From Mycobacterium sp. 852013-51886_SCH5428379 (GTDB lineage: Bacteria; Actinomycetota; Actinomycetes; Mycobacteriales; Mycobacteriaceae): a DNA stretch of 64,000 bases. Both the position numbers and the translations under genes were made by a program. Where the stretch lies: NCBI RefSeq assembly GCF_001665575.1, contig NZ_LZSU01000035.1, positions 1 through 64,000 on the forward strand, given 5' to 3'. The notes under the pieces are model-generated. The model was not told the origin of the DNA. It was given only the letters and a program-made list of their open reading frames with translations, and searched no databases. Position 1 is the first letter of the stretch. Every line of letters starts with the position of its first letter. Shown here one piece after another: positions 20,074 through 31,145 of the stretch.

Positions 20074-20478
20074 TCAGCGGTAGCCGTCGGATTCGGTCGT
20101 CGCCTCGTTGAGCGAGGCATCGGCGTAGCCGCGGCAGTAGTCCCACGTCACATACGCGTCGGGCTCGGGATCGTAAGCCGGTTCGTGCGGGCGGACGGTG
20201 CCGTCGACCAGCAGCTGCAGCAGGTTCGCCCGCAGCATGTCCCAGTCGTGGTAGTGATCCTGCTGACATTCGTCGCAGCACACGACGAGTCCGCGAATGC
20301 CCTTGTGGGCCAGCAACGCCTCGTACACGGCGAGGTCGGCGAGATCGGCCTCGACGGCCGTGCGTTCCTGCGGGTCAAGCGGTTGGCCGGGTTCCAGTGC
20401 GTCGAGCGCCGCGGAAGGATCGCAGGGGTCGTCGGCAAACGGATCAGGCGGCAAACCAGGTGGCAGGTGGTCTCGCAC
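20074..20478 (-). CDS. DUF5319 protein (Rv3412-like)
   Basis: A 134-aa protein from GTG 20478, reading MRDHLPPGLPPDPFADDPCD, the same start as the M. tuberculosis homologue; an ATG at 20508 would add ten residues. The core CCDECQQDHYHDWDMLR has CxxC and several His, which may bind zinc, followed by RPHEPAYDPEPDAYVTWDYC. The family is small, actinobacterial and of unknown function, but its place between rsdA and guaB2 is conserved. It converges on rsdA with an 11-nt gap and diverges from guaB2. Confidence 0.88.
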   Translation of the reverse strand: MRDHLPPGLPPDPFADDPCDPSAALDALEPGQPLDPQERTAVEADLADLAVYEALLAHKGIRGLVVCCDECQQDHYHDWDMLRANLLQLLVDGTVRPHEPAYDPEPDAYVTWDYCRGYADASLNEATTESDGYR

Positions 20479-20516
20479 GGCCCCCACATTACTCAGCCCC
20501 GCGCGCATCGCGCTAG

Positions 20517-22169
<1,653 letters not shown>

Positions 22170-22174
22170 GCAGC

Positions 22175-23311
22175 ATGCGCGACATGGTCGAGATCGGGAT
22201 GGGCCGGACGGCTCGACGTACCTATGAGCTCGGCGAGATCAACATCGTTCCCGCGCGGCGCACCCGCTCGTCGCAGGACGTGTCGACCGCCTGGCAGCTC
22301 GACGCCTACCGGTTCGAGATTCCGGTGCTGGCCCACCCGACCGACGCGCTGGTCTCGCCGGAGTTCGCGATCGAGCTCGGCAGGCTCGGTGGGCTCGGGG
22401 TGCTCAACGGCGAGGGGTTGATCGGCAGGCACGCCGACGTCGAGGACAAGCTCGCGCAGGTCCTGGAGGCCGCCGAGAAGGAGCCGGAGCCGTCGGCCGC
22501 GATCCGGCTGCTGCAGCAGCTGCACGCCGCACCGTTGGACCCCGAGCTGCTCGGCGCCGCCGTCGCCCGCATCCGCGAGGCCGGTGTGACGACCGCGGTG
22601 CGGGTCAGCCCGCAGAACGCGCAGTCGCTGACGCCGGCGCTGGTGCAGGCCGGGGTCGACCTGCTGGTCATCCAGGGCACGATCATCTCCGCGGAGCGGG
22701 TCGCGTCGGACGGTGAACCGCTGAACCTCAAGACCTTCATCTCCGAACTCGACATCCCCGTCGTGGCCGGCGGCGTGCTCGATCACCGGACCGCGCTGCA
22801 CCTGATGCGCACCGGGGCCGCAGGCGTCATCGTCGGCTACGGCTCGACCAGCGGCGTCACCACCAGCGACGAGGTGCTCGGGATCAGTGTCCCGATGGCG
22901 ACCGCGATCGCCGACGCGGCCGCCGCCCGCCGTGAATACCTCGATGAGACCGGCGGCCGGTACGTCCACGTGCTCGCCGACGGCGACATCCACACCTCCG
23001 GTGATCTGGCCAAGGCCATCGCCTGCGGCGCCGACGCGGTGGTCCTCGGTACACCGCTGGCCAGCGCGCAGGAGGCGCAGGGCGGCGGCTGGTTCTGGCC
23101 GTCGGCCGCCGCGCACCCGTCGCTGCCGCGCGGCGCCCTGCTGCAGGTGGCGCTGGGGGAGCGGCCGTCACTGGAACGCGTGCTCAACGGCCCGTCCGAC
23201 GATCCGTTCGGCTCGCTGAACCTGGTCGGCGGCCTGCGCCGGTCGATGGCCAAGGCGGGCTACTGCGATCTGAAGGAATTCCAGAAGGTCGGCCTGACCG
23301 TCGGGGTCTGA
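22175..23311 (+). CDS. guaB3: GuaB3 family IMP dehydrogenase-related protein
   Basis: A 378-aa (beta/alpha)8 protein without CBS domains, in operon with guaB2. It starts near MVEIGMGRTARRTYELGEIN; ATG 22175 or 22184 are both possible. NAD/IMP-binding features remain (VRVSPQNAQ, DIPVVAGGVLDHRTALHLM, GADAVVLGTPLA). Where GuaB2 has the catalytic Cys in GSICTTR, this protein reads GYGSTSGVTTSDEVLG with no cysteine, so classical IMPDH chemistry is unlikely. The same replacement is present in the M. tuberculosis sequence as I recall it. The function may be regulatory or a different purine reaction. Confidence 0.93.
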   Translation: MRDMVEIGMGRTARRTYELGEINIVPARRTRSSQDVSTAWQLDAYRFEIPVLAHPTDALVSPEFAIELGRLGGLGVLNGEGLIGRHADVEDKLAQVLEAAEKEPEPSAAIRLLQQLHAAPLDPELLGAAVARIREAGVTTAVRVSPQNAQSLTPALVQAGVDLLVIQGTIISAERVASDGEPLNLKTFISELDIPVVAGGVLDHRTALHLMRTGAAGVIVGYGSTSGVTTSDEVLGISVPMATAIADAAAARREYLDETGGRYVHVLADGDIHTSGDLAKAIACGADAVVLGTPLASAQEAQGGGWFWPSAAAHPSLPRGALLQVALGERPSLERVLNGPSDDPFGSLNLVGGLRRSMAKAGYCDLKEFQKVGLTVGV

Positions 23312-23338
23312 CCTTTCCTCTCGCGACTCTTGCCTGCA

Positions 23339-23396
23339 GCGAATGTGAATCGTTTGCGAGAAATCGAGTCCACGGTCGCAACAGCTTCACATTCGC
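23339..23396. repeat. Inverted repeat between guaB3 and choD
   Basis: GCGAATGTGAA (23339-23349) and TTCACATTCGC (23386-23396) are perfect 11-bp complements separated by 36 nt. It could form a long hairpin ending the guaB2-guaB3 transcript or hold paired protein sites; no U-tract follows. Confidence 0.5.
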
Positions 23397-23463
23397 GGAG
23401 CGCGGACTTTGTCGCGACCGGACCCGCAGAATCCTTGACAAGTTAGGGCCACCTGTCTAGCTC

Positions 23464-23486
23464 GTTACCAGCCGGTAACTCATACT
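23464..23486 (+). promoter_or_regulatory. choD promoter with GTTACC-N4-GGTAAC palindrome
   Basis: GTTACC (23464-23469) and GGTAAC (23474-23479) form a 16-bp dyad just upstream of CATACT (23481-23486), a -10-like hexamer ending 6 nt before ATG 23493. A repressor bound here would block the -10. It is not the KstR motif known from cholesterol genes. Confidence 0.5.
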
Positions 23487-23492
23487 GGAGTG

Positions 23493-25259
23493 ATGCAGCC
23501 TGACTACGACGTCCTCATCATCGGTTCGGGATTCGGTGGCAGTGTCAGCGCTCTGCGGCTGACCGAGAAGGGCTACCGCGTCGGCGTCCTGGAAGCCGGC
23601 CGGCGATTCGCCGACGACGAGTTCGCCAAGACGTCCTGGCGGCTCCGCGAGTTCCTGTGGGCGCCGCAGCTCGGTTGTTATGGCATCCAGCGCATCCACC
23701 TGTTGCGCAACGTGATGATCCTGGCCGGCGCGGGCGTGGGCGGCGGCTCGCTGAACTACGCGAACACGCTCTACGTGCCCCGCGAACCGTTCTTCAACGA
23801 CCCGCAGTGGAAGCACATCACCGACTGGAACGACGAGCTGCTGCCGCACTACGCGCAAGCCCAGCGGATGCTCGGCGTCGTCACCAACCCCACGTTCACC
23901 GACGCCGACCGCATCATGAAAGAGGTGGCCGACGACATGGGCGTCGGCGACACCTTCGTGCCGACCCCGGTCGGGGTGTTCTTCGGTCCGGACGGCGAGA
24001 AGGCACCCGGCCAGACCTTCGCCGATCCGTACTTCGGCGGCGCGGGCCCCGAGCGAACCGGATGCATCGAGTGCGGCGCCTGTATGACCGGCTGCCGCTA
24101 CGGTGCCAAGAACACCCTGGTGAAGAACTACCTCGGACTCGCGGAATCAGCGGGCGCCGAAGTGCATCCGTTGACCACGGTGACCAGCTTCGAACAGCGG
24201 TCCGACGGCGTGTGGGAGGTGCAGACCGTCCGCACCGGCAGCAAGGTCCGCCGCAAACCGCGCACCTTCACCGCCAACCACCTCATCCTCGCCGCGGGCA
24301 CCTACGGCACCCAGAAGCTGCTGTTCAAGATGCGCGACACCGGACGTCTGCCGAAGCTGTCGGATCGTCTCGGCCTGCTGACCCGCACGAACTCGGAATC
24401 CATCGTGGGTGCGGGCCGGCTCGAGGCGCGCGACGATCTCGACCTCACCCACGGCGTGGCCATCACCTCGTCGATCCACCCGACGTCGGACACCCACGTC
24501 GAACCCTGCCGGTACGGCAAGGGCTCCAACGCGATGGGTCTGCTGCAGACGCTGATGACTGACGGCGACGGGCCCGAGGGCACCGACGTGCCGCGCTGGA
24601 AGCAGCTGTTCCAGAACGCCGCCGCCGATCCACGGGGCACGCTGCGCCTGCTCAACCCCCGTCGCTGGAGCGAGCGCACCATGATCGCGCTGGTCATGCA
24701 GAACCTCGACAACTCGATCACCACCTTCACCCGCAAGACCAAGCTGGGCATCCGCCGTCTGGACAGCAAGCAGGGCCATGGCGAACCGAATCCGAGCTGG
24801 ATCCCGGCGGGCAACGAGGTGACGCGCCGGATCGCCGACAAGATCGACGGCGTCGCCGGCGGCACCTGGGGCGAACTCTTCAACATCCCGCTGACCGCCC
24901 ACTTCCTCGGTGGCGCGGTCATCGGCGACAGCGACGAGCACGGCGTCATCGACCCGTACCACCGGGTGTACAACTATCCCTCGCTGTACGTCGTCGACGG
25001 CGCGGCCATCTCGGCCAACCTCGGCGTGAACCCGTCGCTGACCATCACCGCCCAGGCGGAGCGGGCGGCCTCGCTGTGGCCGAACAGGGGCGAGCAGGAT
25101 CTGCGGCCCGCGCAGGGCGAGGGTTACCGGCGCATCGACCCGATCGTGCCCGCGCAGCCGGTGGTGCCCGCCGGCGCGCCTGCCGCCCTCGATTGGAACG
25201 CCAGCCGCGAAGAGGTCAACCGCCGGGATCCCACCACCGCCGAGGCGCAGGGCGCCTAG
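23493..25259 (+). CDS. choD: GMC-family cholesterol oxidase-like flavoprotein
   Basis: A 588-aa FAD enzyme. The Rossmann motif GSGFGGS is at residues 11-17, ILAGAGVGGGSLNYAN and the cysteine-rich CIECGACMTGCRYGAKNT follow, and VDGAAISANLGVNPSLTITA closes the FAD site as in GMC oxidoreductases. It matches M. tuberculosis ChoD closely from MQPDYDVLIIGS; an in-frame GTG three bases upstream is less likely. ChoD is annotated as cholesterol oxidase, but its contribution to cholesterol breakdown in mycobacteria is disputed, so the substrate may be another alcohol. Downstream lies a convergent GH65 gene. Confidence 0.92.
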   Translation: MQPDYDVLIIGSGFGGSVSALRLTEKGYRVGVLEAGRRFADDEFAKTSWRLREFLWAPQLGCYGIQRIHLLRNVMILAGAGVGGGSLNYANTLYVPREPFFNDPQWKHITDWNDELLPHYAQAQRMLGVVTNPTFTDADRIMKEVADDMGVGDTFVPTPVGVFFGPDGEKAPGQTFADPYFGGAGPERTGCIECGACMTGCRYGAKNTLVKNYLGLAESAGAEVHPLTTVTSFEQRSDGVWEVQTVRTGSKVRRKPRTFTANHLILAAGTYGTQKLLFKMRDTGRLPKLSDRLGLLTRTNSESIVGAGRLEARDDLDLTHGVAITSSIHPTSDTHVEPCRYGKGSNAMGLLQTLMTDGDGPEGTDVPRWKQLFQNAAADPRGTLRLLNPRRWSERTMIALVMQNLDNSITTFTRKTKLGIRRLDSKQGHGEPNPSWIPAGNEVTRRIADKIDGVAGGTWGELFNIPLTAHFLGGAVIGDSDEHGVIDPYHRVYNYPSLYVVDGAAISANLGVNPSLTITAQAERAASLWPNRGEQDLRPAQGEGYRRIDPIVPAQPVVPAGAPAALDWNASREEVNRRDPTTAEAQGA

Positions 25260-25263
25260 CGAT

Positions 25264-27627
25264 TCAGTCCGTGCTGCCGGTTCCTCGTCGGAACGGCTCC
25301 CGGCCGGGTGGCTGTCGGGGCGTCGGCAGCAGCGGCTCCCGATATTGGATGGCCACGGTGGTGGGCTCGTCGGTGGTCAGCCGCAGGTCCTCCCCGGCGT
25401 GGCGGATGTTCAGTTCGCCGTGCGGGCCGTCGCGCAGGATGTAGGTGACATCGTCGTGCTTGACGTCGACGGTCAGCCGGAAGTTGCGCCACCGCAGGCG
25501 GAATCGGAGCCGGGTGATCCCGTTGGGTAGGTGCGGGTTCAGCGACAGACACCCCGCGTCGTCGCGCAGGCCGCCGAATCCGGCCACCAGCGCGGTCCAC
25601 GCGCCGGCCAGCGACGCCATGTGTAAGCCGTTGCGGGTGTTCTTGTGCAGGTTGCGCAGATCGATCAGCGCAGCTTCATAGGTGTAGTCGTGGGCCAGTT
25701 CGACATGCCCGACGTCGGCGCACATCACTGCCTGAGTGCAGGCCGACAGCGACGAGTCCCGGGTGGTGCGCCGTTCGTAGTAATCGACGTTGTGGGCCTT
25801 CTGCTCCTCGGTGAACGCATGGCTCTGCCACTGCATCGCCAGCACCAGGTCGGCCTGTTTGACCACCTGCGACGGGTACAACCGGACGTAGGGTTCGTTG
25901 AGGAGCAGCGGATATTCGGTGTTGGCGTCGAAATTCCACTCCCGCAGAGTGGTGAACCCGTCGTGTTGTTCGTGCACGCCGAGTTCCTCGTCGAACGGGA
26001 TGTGCGCGGCGTCGGCGGCGTCGCGCCAGGCGGCCATCTCGTCGTTGGACACCCCGAGATCGTGTGCGGCGTCGGGGTGGCGGCCGCACGCCTCGGCCGC
26101 GGCGCGCAGATTTCCCGCCGCCATGAGGTTGGTGAACACGTTGTCGCGCACCACCGCGGTGTACTCGTCCGGTCCGGTGACGCCGTCGAGATGCCAGATG
26201 CCGTGCCGGTCATGGTGTCCCAGCGAATTCCACAACCGTGCGGTCTCCACCAGGACCGGCAGCCCACACTCCTGCTCCAGCGAATCATCGCCCGTAACAA
26301 GGCGATAGCGTTCGAAGGCCATGGCGATGTCGGCGTTGACGTGCCACGCCGCGGTGCCCGCGGGCCAGTATGCCGAACACTCCTCGCCCCGGATGGTGCG
26401 CCACGGGAAGGCGGCGCCCTCGAGGTCGAGGGTCTCCGCCCGCTCCTTGGCCAGGTCCAGGGTCGATGCCCGCCATCGCAGCGCGTCGGCTGCCGCCGAC
26501 GGCATGGTGTAGGTCAGCACCGGCAGCACGAAACCCTCGGTGTCCCAGAACGCATGACCGTCGTAACCGTCGCCGGTCAGCCCCTTGCCGGGGATCGCGC
26601 GACGTTCCGCGCGGGCACTGGCCTGCAGGACGTGGAAGAGTCCGAACCGCACCGCCTGCTGGATGTCCGCGTCACCGTCGACCTCGACGTCCGCACAGTC
26701 CCAGAACTCGTCGAGAAACGTGCGTTGCGCGTCGAGCAGGCCCTGCCAGCCGGTGTAGCGGGCACCGGCAATGGCGGCCGAGACCTGATCGCGCAGCGCA
26801 GGTCTGGAGCGCAGACTGGACCAGCCGTAGGCGAGGTACTTGACTATTCGCAGCTTCTGGCCGGGCCGCAGACCGCAGATCACGGTGGTGCGCGCCAGAT
26901 CGTCGTGGGCGTCGGTGGTGGTCTCGACGCGGCCGGGCACGTCGATGTCGTGATCCATCGCCGCGGCCATCATCAACTCGCTGCCGCGGGTCTGATGGAC
27001 GAGCAGAGCATGGAAGTCGCCGTGCTCGTGGTGAACGGCTTCGAGCGGATCCTTGAGGGCGTCGGAAACCCGGGGGTCGTCAGAGGCCTCCGGTTGGTCC
27101 TCGTTGGTGACGAGCTCGGATTGCACTGTGACACGGACGAATTCGTCGACCGCCTCGACGACGTACTCGATGGCCGCGACGCTCCGCTGCACCAGGGACA
27201 CCAACCGGGTCGAGTGCACCTTGATCTGTTTGCCTGCCGGTGAACGCCAGTGCACGTCGCGGGTCAGGGTGCCGGCGCGGAGGTCCAGCACGCGCTCGTG
27301 GTCCAGGAGTTCGCCGTAGCGCACGTCGAACGGTTCGTCGTCGACCAACAGCCGGAAGATCTTGCCGTTGGTGACATTGACGAGTGTCTGTCCGGCCTCC
27401 GGATAGCCGAATCCGCCTTCGGCGTAGGGCAGCGGCCGAACCTCGAAGTAGCCGTTCAGATAGGTGCCGGGAAGGCCGTGCGGTTCTCCCTCGTCGAGGT
27501 TGCCGCGTAGGCCGAGGTGACCGTTGGACAGTGCGAACAACGATTCCGCTTCGTCGAGGAGTTCGAATTCCAGCCTGGTCTCCCGGATCCGCCACGGTTC
27601 GACGGGGAAGATGTCCTGTCCGATCAC
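25264..27627 (-). CDS. GH65 family disaccharide phosphorylase/hydrolase
   Basis: A 787-aa glycoside-processing enzyme homologous to Rv3401. Read from GTG 27627 it has the N-terminal beta-sandwich ([20 protein letters not shown]), the (alpha/alpha)6 barrel with [20 protein letters not shown], the general-acid region [16 protein letters not shown] and [17 protein letters not shown], where phosphorylases bind phosphate. GH65 enzymes cleave trehalose, maltose, kojibiose or similar sugars. Coupling to a beta-phosphoglucomutase gene (GTGA overlap) argues for phosphorolysis yielding beta-glucose 1-phosphate. The open frame continues upstream through the HAD gene, but that part is out of frame with it. 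Confidence 0.9.
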   Translation of the reverse strand: MIGQDIFPVEPWRIRETRLEFELLDEAESLFALSNGHLGLRGNLDEGEPHGLPGTYLNGYFEVRPLPYAEGGFGYPEAGQTLVNVTNGKIFRLLVDDEPFDVRYGELLDHERVLDLRAGTLTRDVHWRSPAGKQIKVHSTRLVSLVQRSVAAIEYVVEAVDEFVRVTVQSELVTNEDQPEASDDPRVSDALKDPLEAVHHEHGDFHALLVHQTRGSELMMAAAMDHDIDVPGRVETTTDAHDDLARTTVICGLRPGQKLRIVKYLAYGWSSLRSRPALRDQVSAAIAGARYTGWQGLLDAQRTFLDEFWDCADVEVDGDADIQQAVRFGLFHVLQASARAERRAIPGKGLTGDGYDGHAFWDTEGFVLPVLTYTMPSAAADALRWRASTLDLAKERAETLDLEGAAFPWRTIRGEECSAYWPAGTAAWHVNADIAMAFERYRLVTGDDSLEQECGLPVLVETARLWNSLGHHDRHGIWHLDGVTGPDEYTAVVRDNVFTNLMAAGNLRAAAEACGRHPDAAHDLGVSNDEMAAWRDAADAAHIPFDEELGVHEQHDGFTTLREWNFDANTEYPLLLNEPYVRLYPSQVVKQADLVLAMQWQSHAFTEEQKAHNVDYYERRTTRDSSLSACTQAVMCADVGHVELAHDYTYEAALIDLRNLHKNTRNGLHMASLAGAWTALVAGFGGLRDDAGCLSLNPHLPNGITRLRFRLRWRNFRLTVDVKHDDVTYILRDGPHGELNIRHAGEDLRLTTDEPTTVAIQYREPLLPTPRQPPGREPFRRGTGSTD

Positions 27628-28403
27628 GAGGCGGCCGTCTCGAGCAGCTCGCCGAGGTCGGTGACAACGATGTCGGCGCCGTTCTCGCGCAGCCCGTCGG
27701 CCTGACCGACGCGGTCGACACCGACCACGTAGCCGAACTTCCCGGCGCGGCCCGCCGCCACCCCGGCCAGCGCGTCCTCGAAGACGGCCGCGTGCGCCGG
27801 CGTCACCCCGAGAAGCTCCGCGGCACGCAGGAATGAATCGGGGGCCGGCTTTCCGGGGATCTTCGCCTCGCGCATGGTGACGCCGTCGACGCGGTGTTCG
27901 ACGTATCGCGCCATCCCGGTGATGTCGAGCACCTCTCCGGTGTTGGCGCTCGACGACACCACCGCCACCCGCAGTCCCGCCGCGCTCACGGCCTCCAGAT
28001 ATCTGCGTGACCCTTCGAACACCTCGACCCCGTCCTTGCGCAACGTCTCGTGGAACATCTCGTTCTTGCGGTTGCCCAACCCGTGCACGGTCTCGGCGTC
28101 GACGGGATCGTCGGGTCCGCCCTCTGGGAGCTCGATGTGGCGACTGTCGAGGAAGGACCGGACGCCGTCCTCGCGCCGCTTGCCGTCGACGTAGCGCTGG
28201 TAGTCGGCGCCCGGGTCGAACGGCACGAACTCGCTGCCGTCGTGTTGCGCACGGTTCTGCAGGAACTCGTCGAACATCGCCGTCCACGCGCGGGTGTGCA
28301 CGCTGGCGGTGTCGGTCAGCACCCCGTCCAGGTCGAACAGGCACGCGGTGATCTGCTCGGGCAGGCCCAGCACGGCAGTCCTCGATTCGCGGTCGTCGAG
28401 CAT
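27624..28403 (-). CDS. Beta-phosphoglucomutase-like HAD hydrolase
   Basis: A 259-aa HAD-superfamily protein homologous to Rv3400. The nucleophile and acid/base aspartates are Asp24 and Asp26 in [19 protein letters not shown] gives motif [12 protein letters not shown] the lysine motif and [15 protein letters not shown] motif IV. The cap domain includes [17 protein letters not shown]. Such proteins convert beta-glucose 1-phosphate to glucose 6-phosphate. It overlaps the GH65 gene by 4 nt, so phosphorolysed sugar could flow straight into glycolysis or the pentose pathway. A GAGGAG Shine-Dalgarno precedes the ATG. Confidence 0.9.
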   Translation of the reverse strand: MLDDRESRTAVLGLPEQITACLFDLDGVLTDTASVHTRAWTAMFDEFLQNRAQHDGSEFVPFDPGADYQRYVDGKRREDGVRSFLDSRHIELPEGGPDDPVDAETVHGLGNRKNEMFHETLRKDGVEVFEGSRRYLEAVSAAGLRVAVVSSSANTGEVLDITGMARYVEHRVDGVTMREAKIPGKPAPDSFLRAAELLGVTPAHAAVFEDALAGVAAGRAGKFGYVVGVDRVGQADGLRENGADIVVTDLGELLETAAS

Positions 28404-28456
28404 GATCAGTTCTCCTCAACACAGTGCCCGATTTCGGTCGGCGGCATACTTGCGAT

Positions 28457-28696
28457 GTGGAATCGGTGCGGTGGGATGCTCTCGTCGAGGTGACGCTGGT
28501 GCGGAACGGGCCGACGAACGACGACGTCTTCGTCGTCCTGCATCAGCGCAGCGGACCCGACATCGTGCTCGATCTCGACGAGGTCCAGGCCGTGCTGCCG
28601 GGTCTGGGCCGGCTTCCGGGGTTCGACGCGGAGGCGGTCGACCGGGCGGTGGCCTCGCGCGCCAAGGACGGCGTCCAGGTGCTGTGGCGGCGGTGA
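28457..28696 (+). CDS. Small conserved-looking protein of unknown function
   Basis: A 79-aa ORF (from GTG 28457) upstream of guaA and divergent from the HAD gene. CATACT (28445-28450) ends 6 nt before the start, the leaderless geometry. The product begins MESVRWDALVEVTLVRNGPT and has an alternating hydrophobic pattern (DVFVVLHQRSG, DIVLDLDEVQAVLPGLGRLP) suggesting a small beta-alpha fold, and no signal peptide. Codon third positions are strongly GC, as in real genes here. An earlier in-frame GTG at 28424 lies upstream of the promoter hexamer. I do not recognise the family. Confidence 0.6.
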   Translation: MESVRWDALVEVTLVRNGPTNDDVFVVLHQRSGPDIVLDLDEVQAVLPGLGRLPGFDAEAVDRAVASRAKDGVQVLWRR

Positions 28697-28724
28697 CCGA
28701 CGCGGCGCGCACGCCCCGCCCCAC

Positions 28725-28737
28725 TAGACTGATGCGG
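28725..28737 (+). promoter_or_regulatory. guaA leaderless promoter
   Basis: TAGACT (28725-28730) ends 6 nt before GTG 28737; no Shine-Dalgarno is present, so guaA is probably translated from a leaderless mRNA. Confidence 0.6.
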
Positions 28738-30308
28738 TGAATTCCCCCGCCGACACCCCCGGACCGCGGCCCGTACTGGTCGTCGACTTCGGCGCGCAAT
28801 ACGCGCAGCTCATCGCCCGCCGGGTGCGGGAGGCCCGGGTGTTCTCCGAGGTCGTCCCGCACACGACGTCCGTCGAGGAGATCAAGGCCAAGGACCCGCA
28901 GGCGATCGTGCTGTCCGGCGGTCCGGCCAGTGTGTACGCCGACGGCGCGCCGCACCTCGACCCCGCGCTGTTCGATCTGGACGTCCCGGTGTTCGGCATC
29001 TGCTACGGCTTCCAGGCGATGGCGCAGGCACTCGGCGGCACCGTCGCCCACACCGGCACCAGCGAGTACGGCCGCACCGAGCTGAAAGTGACCGGCGGAG
29101 AACTGCATTCGGAGTTGCCGGAGACCCAGCCGGTGTGGATGAGCCACGGCGACGCCGTCACCGAGGCCCCCGAGGGTTTCGACGTGGTGGCCAGCAGCAG
29201 CGGCGCGCCGGTGGCGGCGTTCGAGAACCGGGCGCGGCGATTGGCCGGCGTGCAGTACCACCCCGAGGTGCTCCACTCGCCGCACGGCCAGCAGATCCTC
29301 AGCCGGTTCCTGCACGATTTCGCCGGCATCGGCGCCAAGTGGACGCCCGCCAACATCGCCGACGCCCTGGTCGAACAGGTCCGCCGGCAGATCGGCGACG
29401 GCCGGGCGATCTGCGGGCTCTCCGGCGGGGTGGACTCCGCGGTTGCCGCCGCACTCGTCCAGCGCGCCATCGGCGATCGGCTCACCTGTGTCTTCGTCGA
29501 CCACGGCCTGCTGCGGGCGGGGGAGCGCGCACAGGTGCAGCGCGACTTCGTCGCCGCTACCGGTGCCAAGCTCGTCACTGTCGACGCCGCGGGACGCTTT
29601 CTCGAGGCGCTCTCCGGGGTGCGTAACCCCGAGGGCAAGCGCAAGATCATCGGCCGCGAGTTCATCCGCGCGTTCGACGGTGCCGTGGCCGACATCGTGG
29701 CAGGTGGCGGAGAGCCGGTCGAATTCCTGGTGCAGGGCACGCTTTATCCAGACGTCGTGGAGTCCGGTGGCGGATCGGGCACCGCGAACATCAAGAGTCA
29801 CCACAACGTCGGCGGTCTGCCCGCCGATCTGAAGTTCCGCCTCGTCGAACCGCTGCGACTGCTGTTCAAGGACGAGGTCCGCGCCGTCGGCCGCGAACTC
29901 GGGCTGCCCGAGGACATCGTGGCGCGCCAACCCTTCCCGGGCCCCGGCCTCGGTATCCGCATCGTGGGCGAGGTGACCGCCGAGCGGCTGGAGACGCTGC
30001 GTCGCGCCGACGCCATCGCCCGTGAGGAACTCACCGCCGCCGGTCAGGACGCCCAGATTTGGCAGTGCCCGGTGGTGCTGCTGGCCGATGTCCGCTCGGT
30101 CGGGGTGCAGGGCGACGGGCGCACCTACGGGCATCCCATCGTGCTGCGGCCGGTGTCCAGTGAGGACGCGATGACCGCGGACTGGACGCGGGTGCCCTAC
30201 GAGGTGCTCGAGCGGATCTCGACGCGGATCACCAACGAGGTGTCCGAGGTCAACCGGGTGGTGCTCGACGTGACGAGCAAGCCCCCGGGCACCATCGAAT
30301 GGGAGTGA
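28737..30308 (+). CDS. guaA: GMP synthase (glutamine-hydrolysing)
   Basis: Amidates XMP to GMP using glutamine and ATP. The 523-aa two-domain enzyme has the class I glutamine amidotransferase domain first ([10 protein letters not shown], catalytic Cys in [12 protein letters not shown], His in VQYHPEV). The ATP pyrophosphatase domain follows with the P-loop [13 protein letters not shown] and the C-terminal XMP-binding dimer domain ([12 protein letters not shown] to KPPGTIEWE). It completes the guanine-nucleotide set with guaB2. A compact hairpin follows the gene. Confidence 0.97.
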   Translation: MNSPADTPGPRPVLVVDFGAQYAQLIARRVREARVFSEVVPHTTSVEEIKAKDPQAIVLSGGPASVYADGAPHLDPALFDLDVPVFGICYGFQAMAQALGGTVAHTGTSEYGRTELKVTGGELHSELPETQPVWMSHGDAVTEAPEGFDVVASSSGAPVAAFENRARRLAGVQYHPEVLHSPHGQQILSRFLHDFAGIGAKWTPANIADALVEQVRRQIGDGRAICGLSGGVDSAVAAALVQRAIGDRLTCVFVDHGLLRAGERAQVQRDFVAATGAKLVTVDAAGRFLEALSGVRNPEGKRKIIGREFIRAFDGAVADIVAGGGEPVEFLVQGTLYPDVVESGGGSGTANIKSHHNVGGLPADLKFRLVEPLRLLFKDEVRAVGRELGLPEDIVARQPFPGPGLGIRIVGEVTAERLETLRRADAIAREELTAAGQDAQIWQCPVVLLADVRSVGVQGDGRTYGHPIVLRPVSSEDAMTADWTRVPYEVLERISTRITNEVSEVNRVVLDVTSKPPGTIEWE

Positions 30309-30324
30309 CCCACCCAGCAGAATC

Positions 30325-30347
30325 CCGCTGATCTGATCGATCAGCGG
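30325..30347 (+). terminator. guaA terminator hairpin
   Basis: CCGCTGATC (30325-30333), loop TGATC, and GATCAGCGG (30339-30347) form a perfect 9-bp stem 16 nt after the guaA stop. No U-tract. Confidence 0.7.
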
Positions 30348-30360
30348 TAACACTCCACGC

Positions 30361-30413
30361 TTGACGCTTGTCGGTGGGGAAGTGTTTACTCATCGTATCG
30401 AACATACATTCGA
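30361..30413 (+). promoter_or_regulatory. imuA'-imuB promoter with SOS box
   Basis: TTGACG (30361-30366) and TTTACT (30385-30390), 18 nt apart, form a promoter. TCGAACATACATTCGA (30398-30413) is a LexA box with one mismatch to the mycobacterial TCGAAC-N4-GTTCGA consensus. The operator would cover about +1 to +16. Confidence 0.85.
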
Positions 30414-30449
30414 ACAACGGGTGATTCTGGTGAGGCTGGAGGTGCGGTT

Positions 30450-31145
30450 GTGACAGCGGCGACGAGCCTCGACCTACGCTATCTCACCCGCGCTGAGCAG
30501 GTCGAACGCCTGCGCAAGCAGATGGCTGCAGTGGCGGGGAAGGTCGGGCCCGGGCGGCGGGGTCCCGTTGCGACGGCGGAGCCGATTTCGGAGCCGGAGA
30601 CTTTGCTGCCGTTGCCCGAAATGCTGGCTGGGCAGCTGCCGGTGTCGTTGCCGCGTGGGACGGTGGCGGTGCTGTCGGGGGCCCGATCGCTCCCGCTGGG
30701 CATGATCGCCGCCGTGACGGCCGACGGTGGTCATGCAGCCCTCATCGGTCGTCCGGATGCCGGGCTGCTGGCCGCCGTCGAGATGGGCGCCGATCTGAGC
30801 CGGGTGGCGGTGATCCCCGATCCGGGAGCCGATCCGGTCGAGGTGGCCGCCGTGCTGATGGACGGGATGGATCTGGTGGTGCTCGGCCTCGGCGGGCGCT
30901 CGGTGCCCGCGGGGCGGGCGCGCGCGGTCACGGCGCGGGCGCGGCAGAAGGGCTGCACCCTGGCGGTGACCGACGGCGACTGGCCGGGGGCGTCGGTCCG
31001 GTTGGACGCCCGGGTCAGCGGTTTCGACGTGACGGGTGCGGGTGCCGGTGCGCCGCGACCGGGATGTGGGCGGATCGGCCGCGTGCGGCTGGCGATGCGC
31101 GGACGTGGCCGGGGCTTCGGCCCCGGACGTGCGGTCGGTGAGTAG
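30450..31145 (+). CDS. imuA': Mutasome accessory protein ImuA'
   Basis: A 231-aa protein, RecA-like in fold but degenerate, homologous to Rv3395c. It acts with ImuB and DnaE2 in damage-induced mutagenesis. Visible features are an N-terminal helix ([20 protein letters not shown]), the [20 protein letters not shown] segment where RecA has its P-loop (no GKT here) and [23 protein letters not shown] 30450 follows GGAGG (30438-30442) at good spacing. The stop overlaps the imuB start (GTGAGTAG). SOS control comes from the LexA box about 40 nt upstream. Confidence 0.88.
   Translation: MTAATSLDLRYLTRAEQVERLRKQMAAVAGKVGPGRRGPVATAEPISEPETLLPLPEMLAGQLPVSLPRGTVAVLSGARSLPLGMIAAVTADGGHAALIGRPDAGLLAAVEMGADLSRVAVIPDPGADPVEVAAVLMDGMDLVVLGLGGRSVPAGRARAVTARARQKGCTLAVTDGDWPGASVRLDARVSGFDVTGAGAGAPRPGCGRIGRVRLAMRGRGRGFGPGRAVGE

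Noticed and set aside
27628..28422. N-terminal extension of the GH65 frame into the HAD gene
   Set aside because: The region is the HAD coding sequence read in another frame; the GTG at 27627 with GTGA overlap is the natural start.
28416..30353. 645-codon complement frame over guaA
   Set aside because: Antisense to a complete GMP synthase; no motif support.
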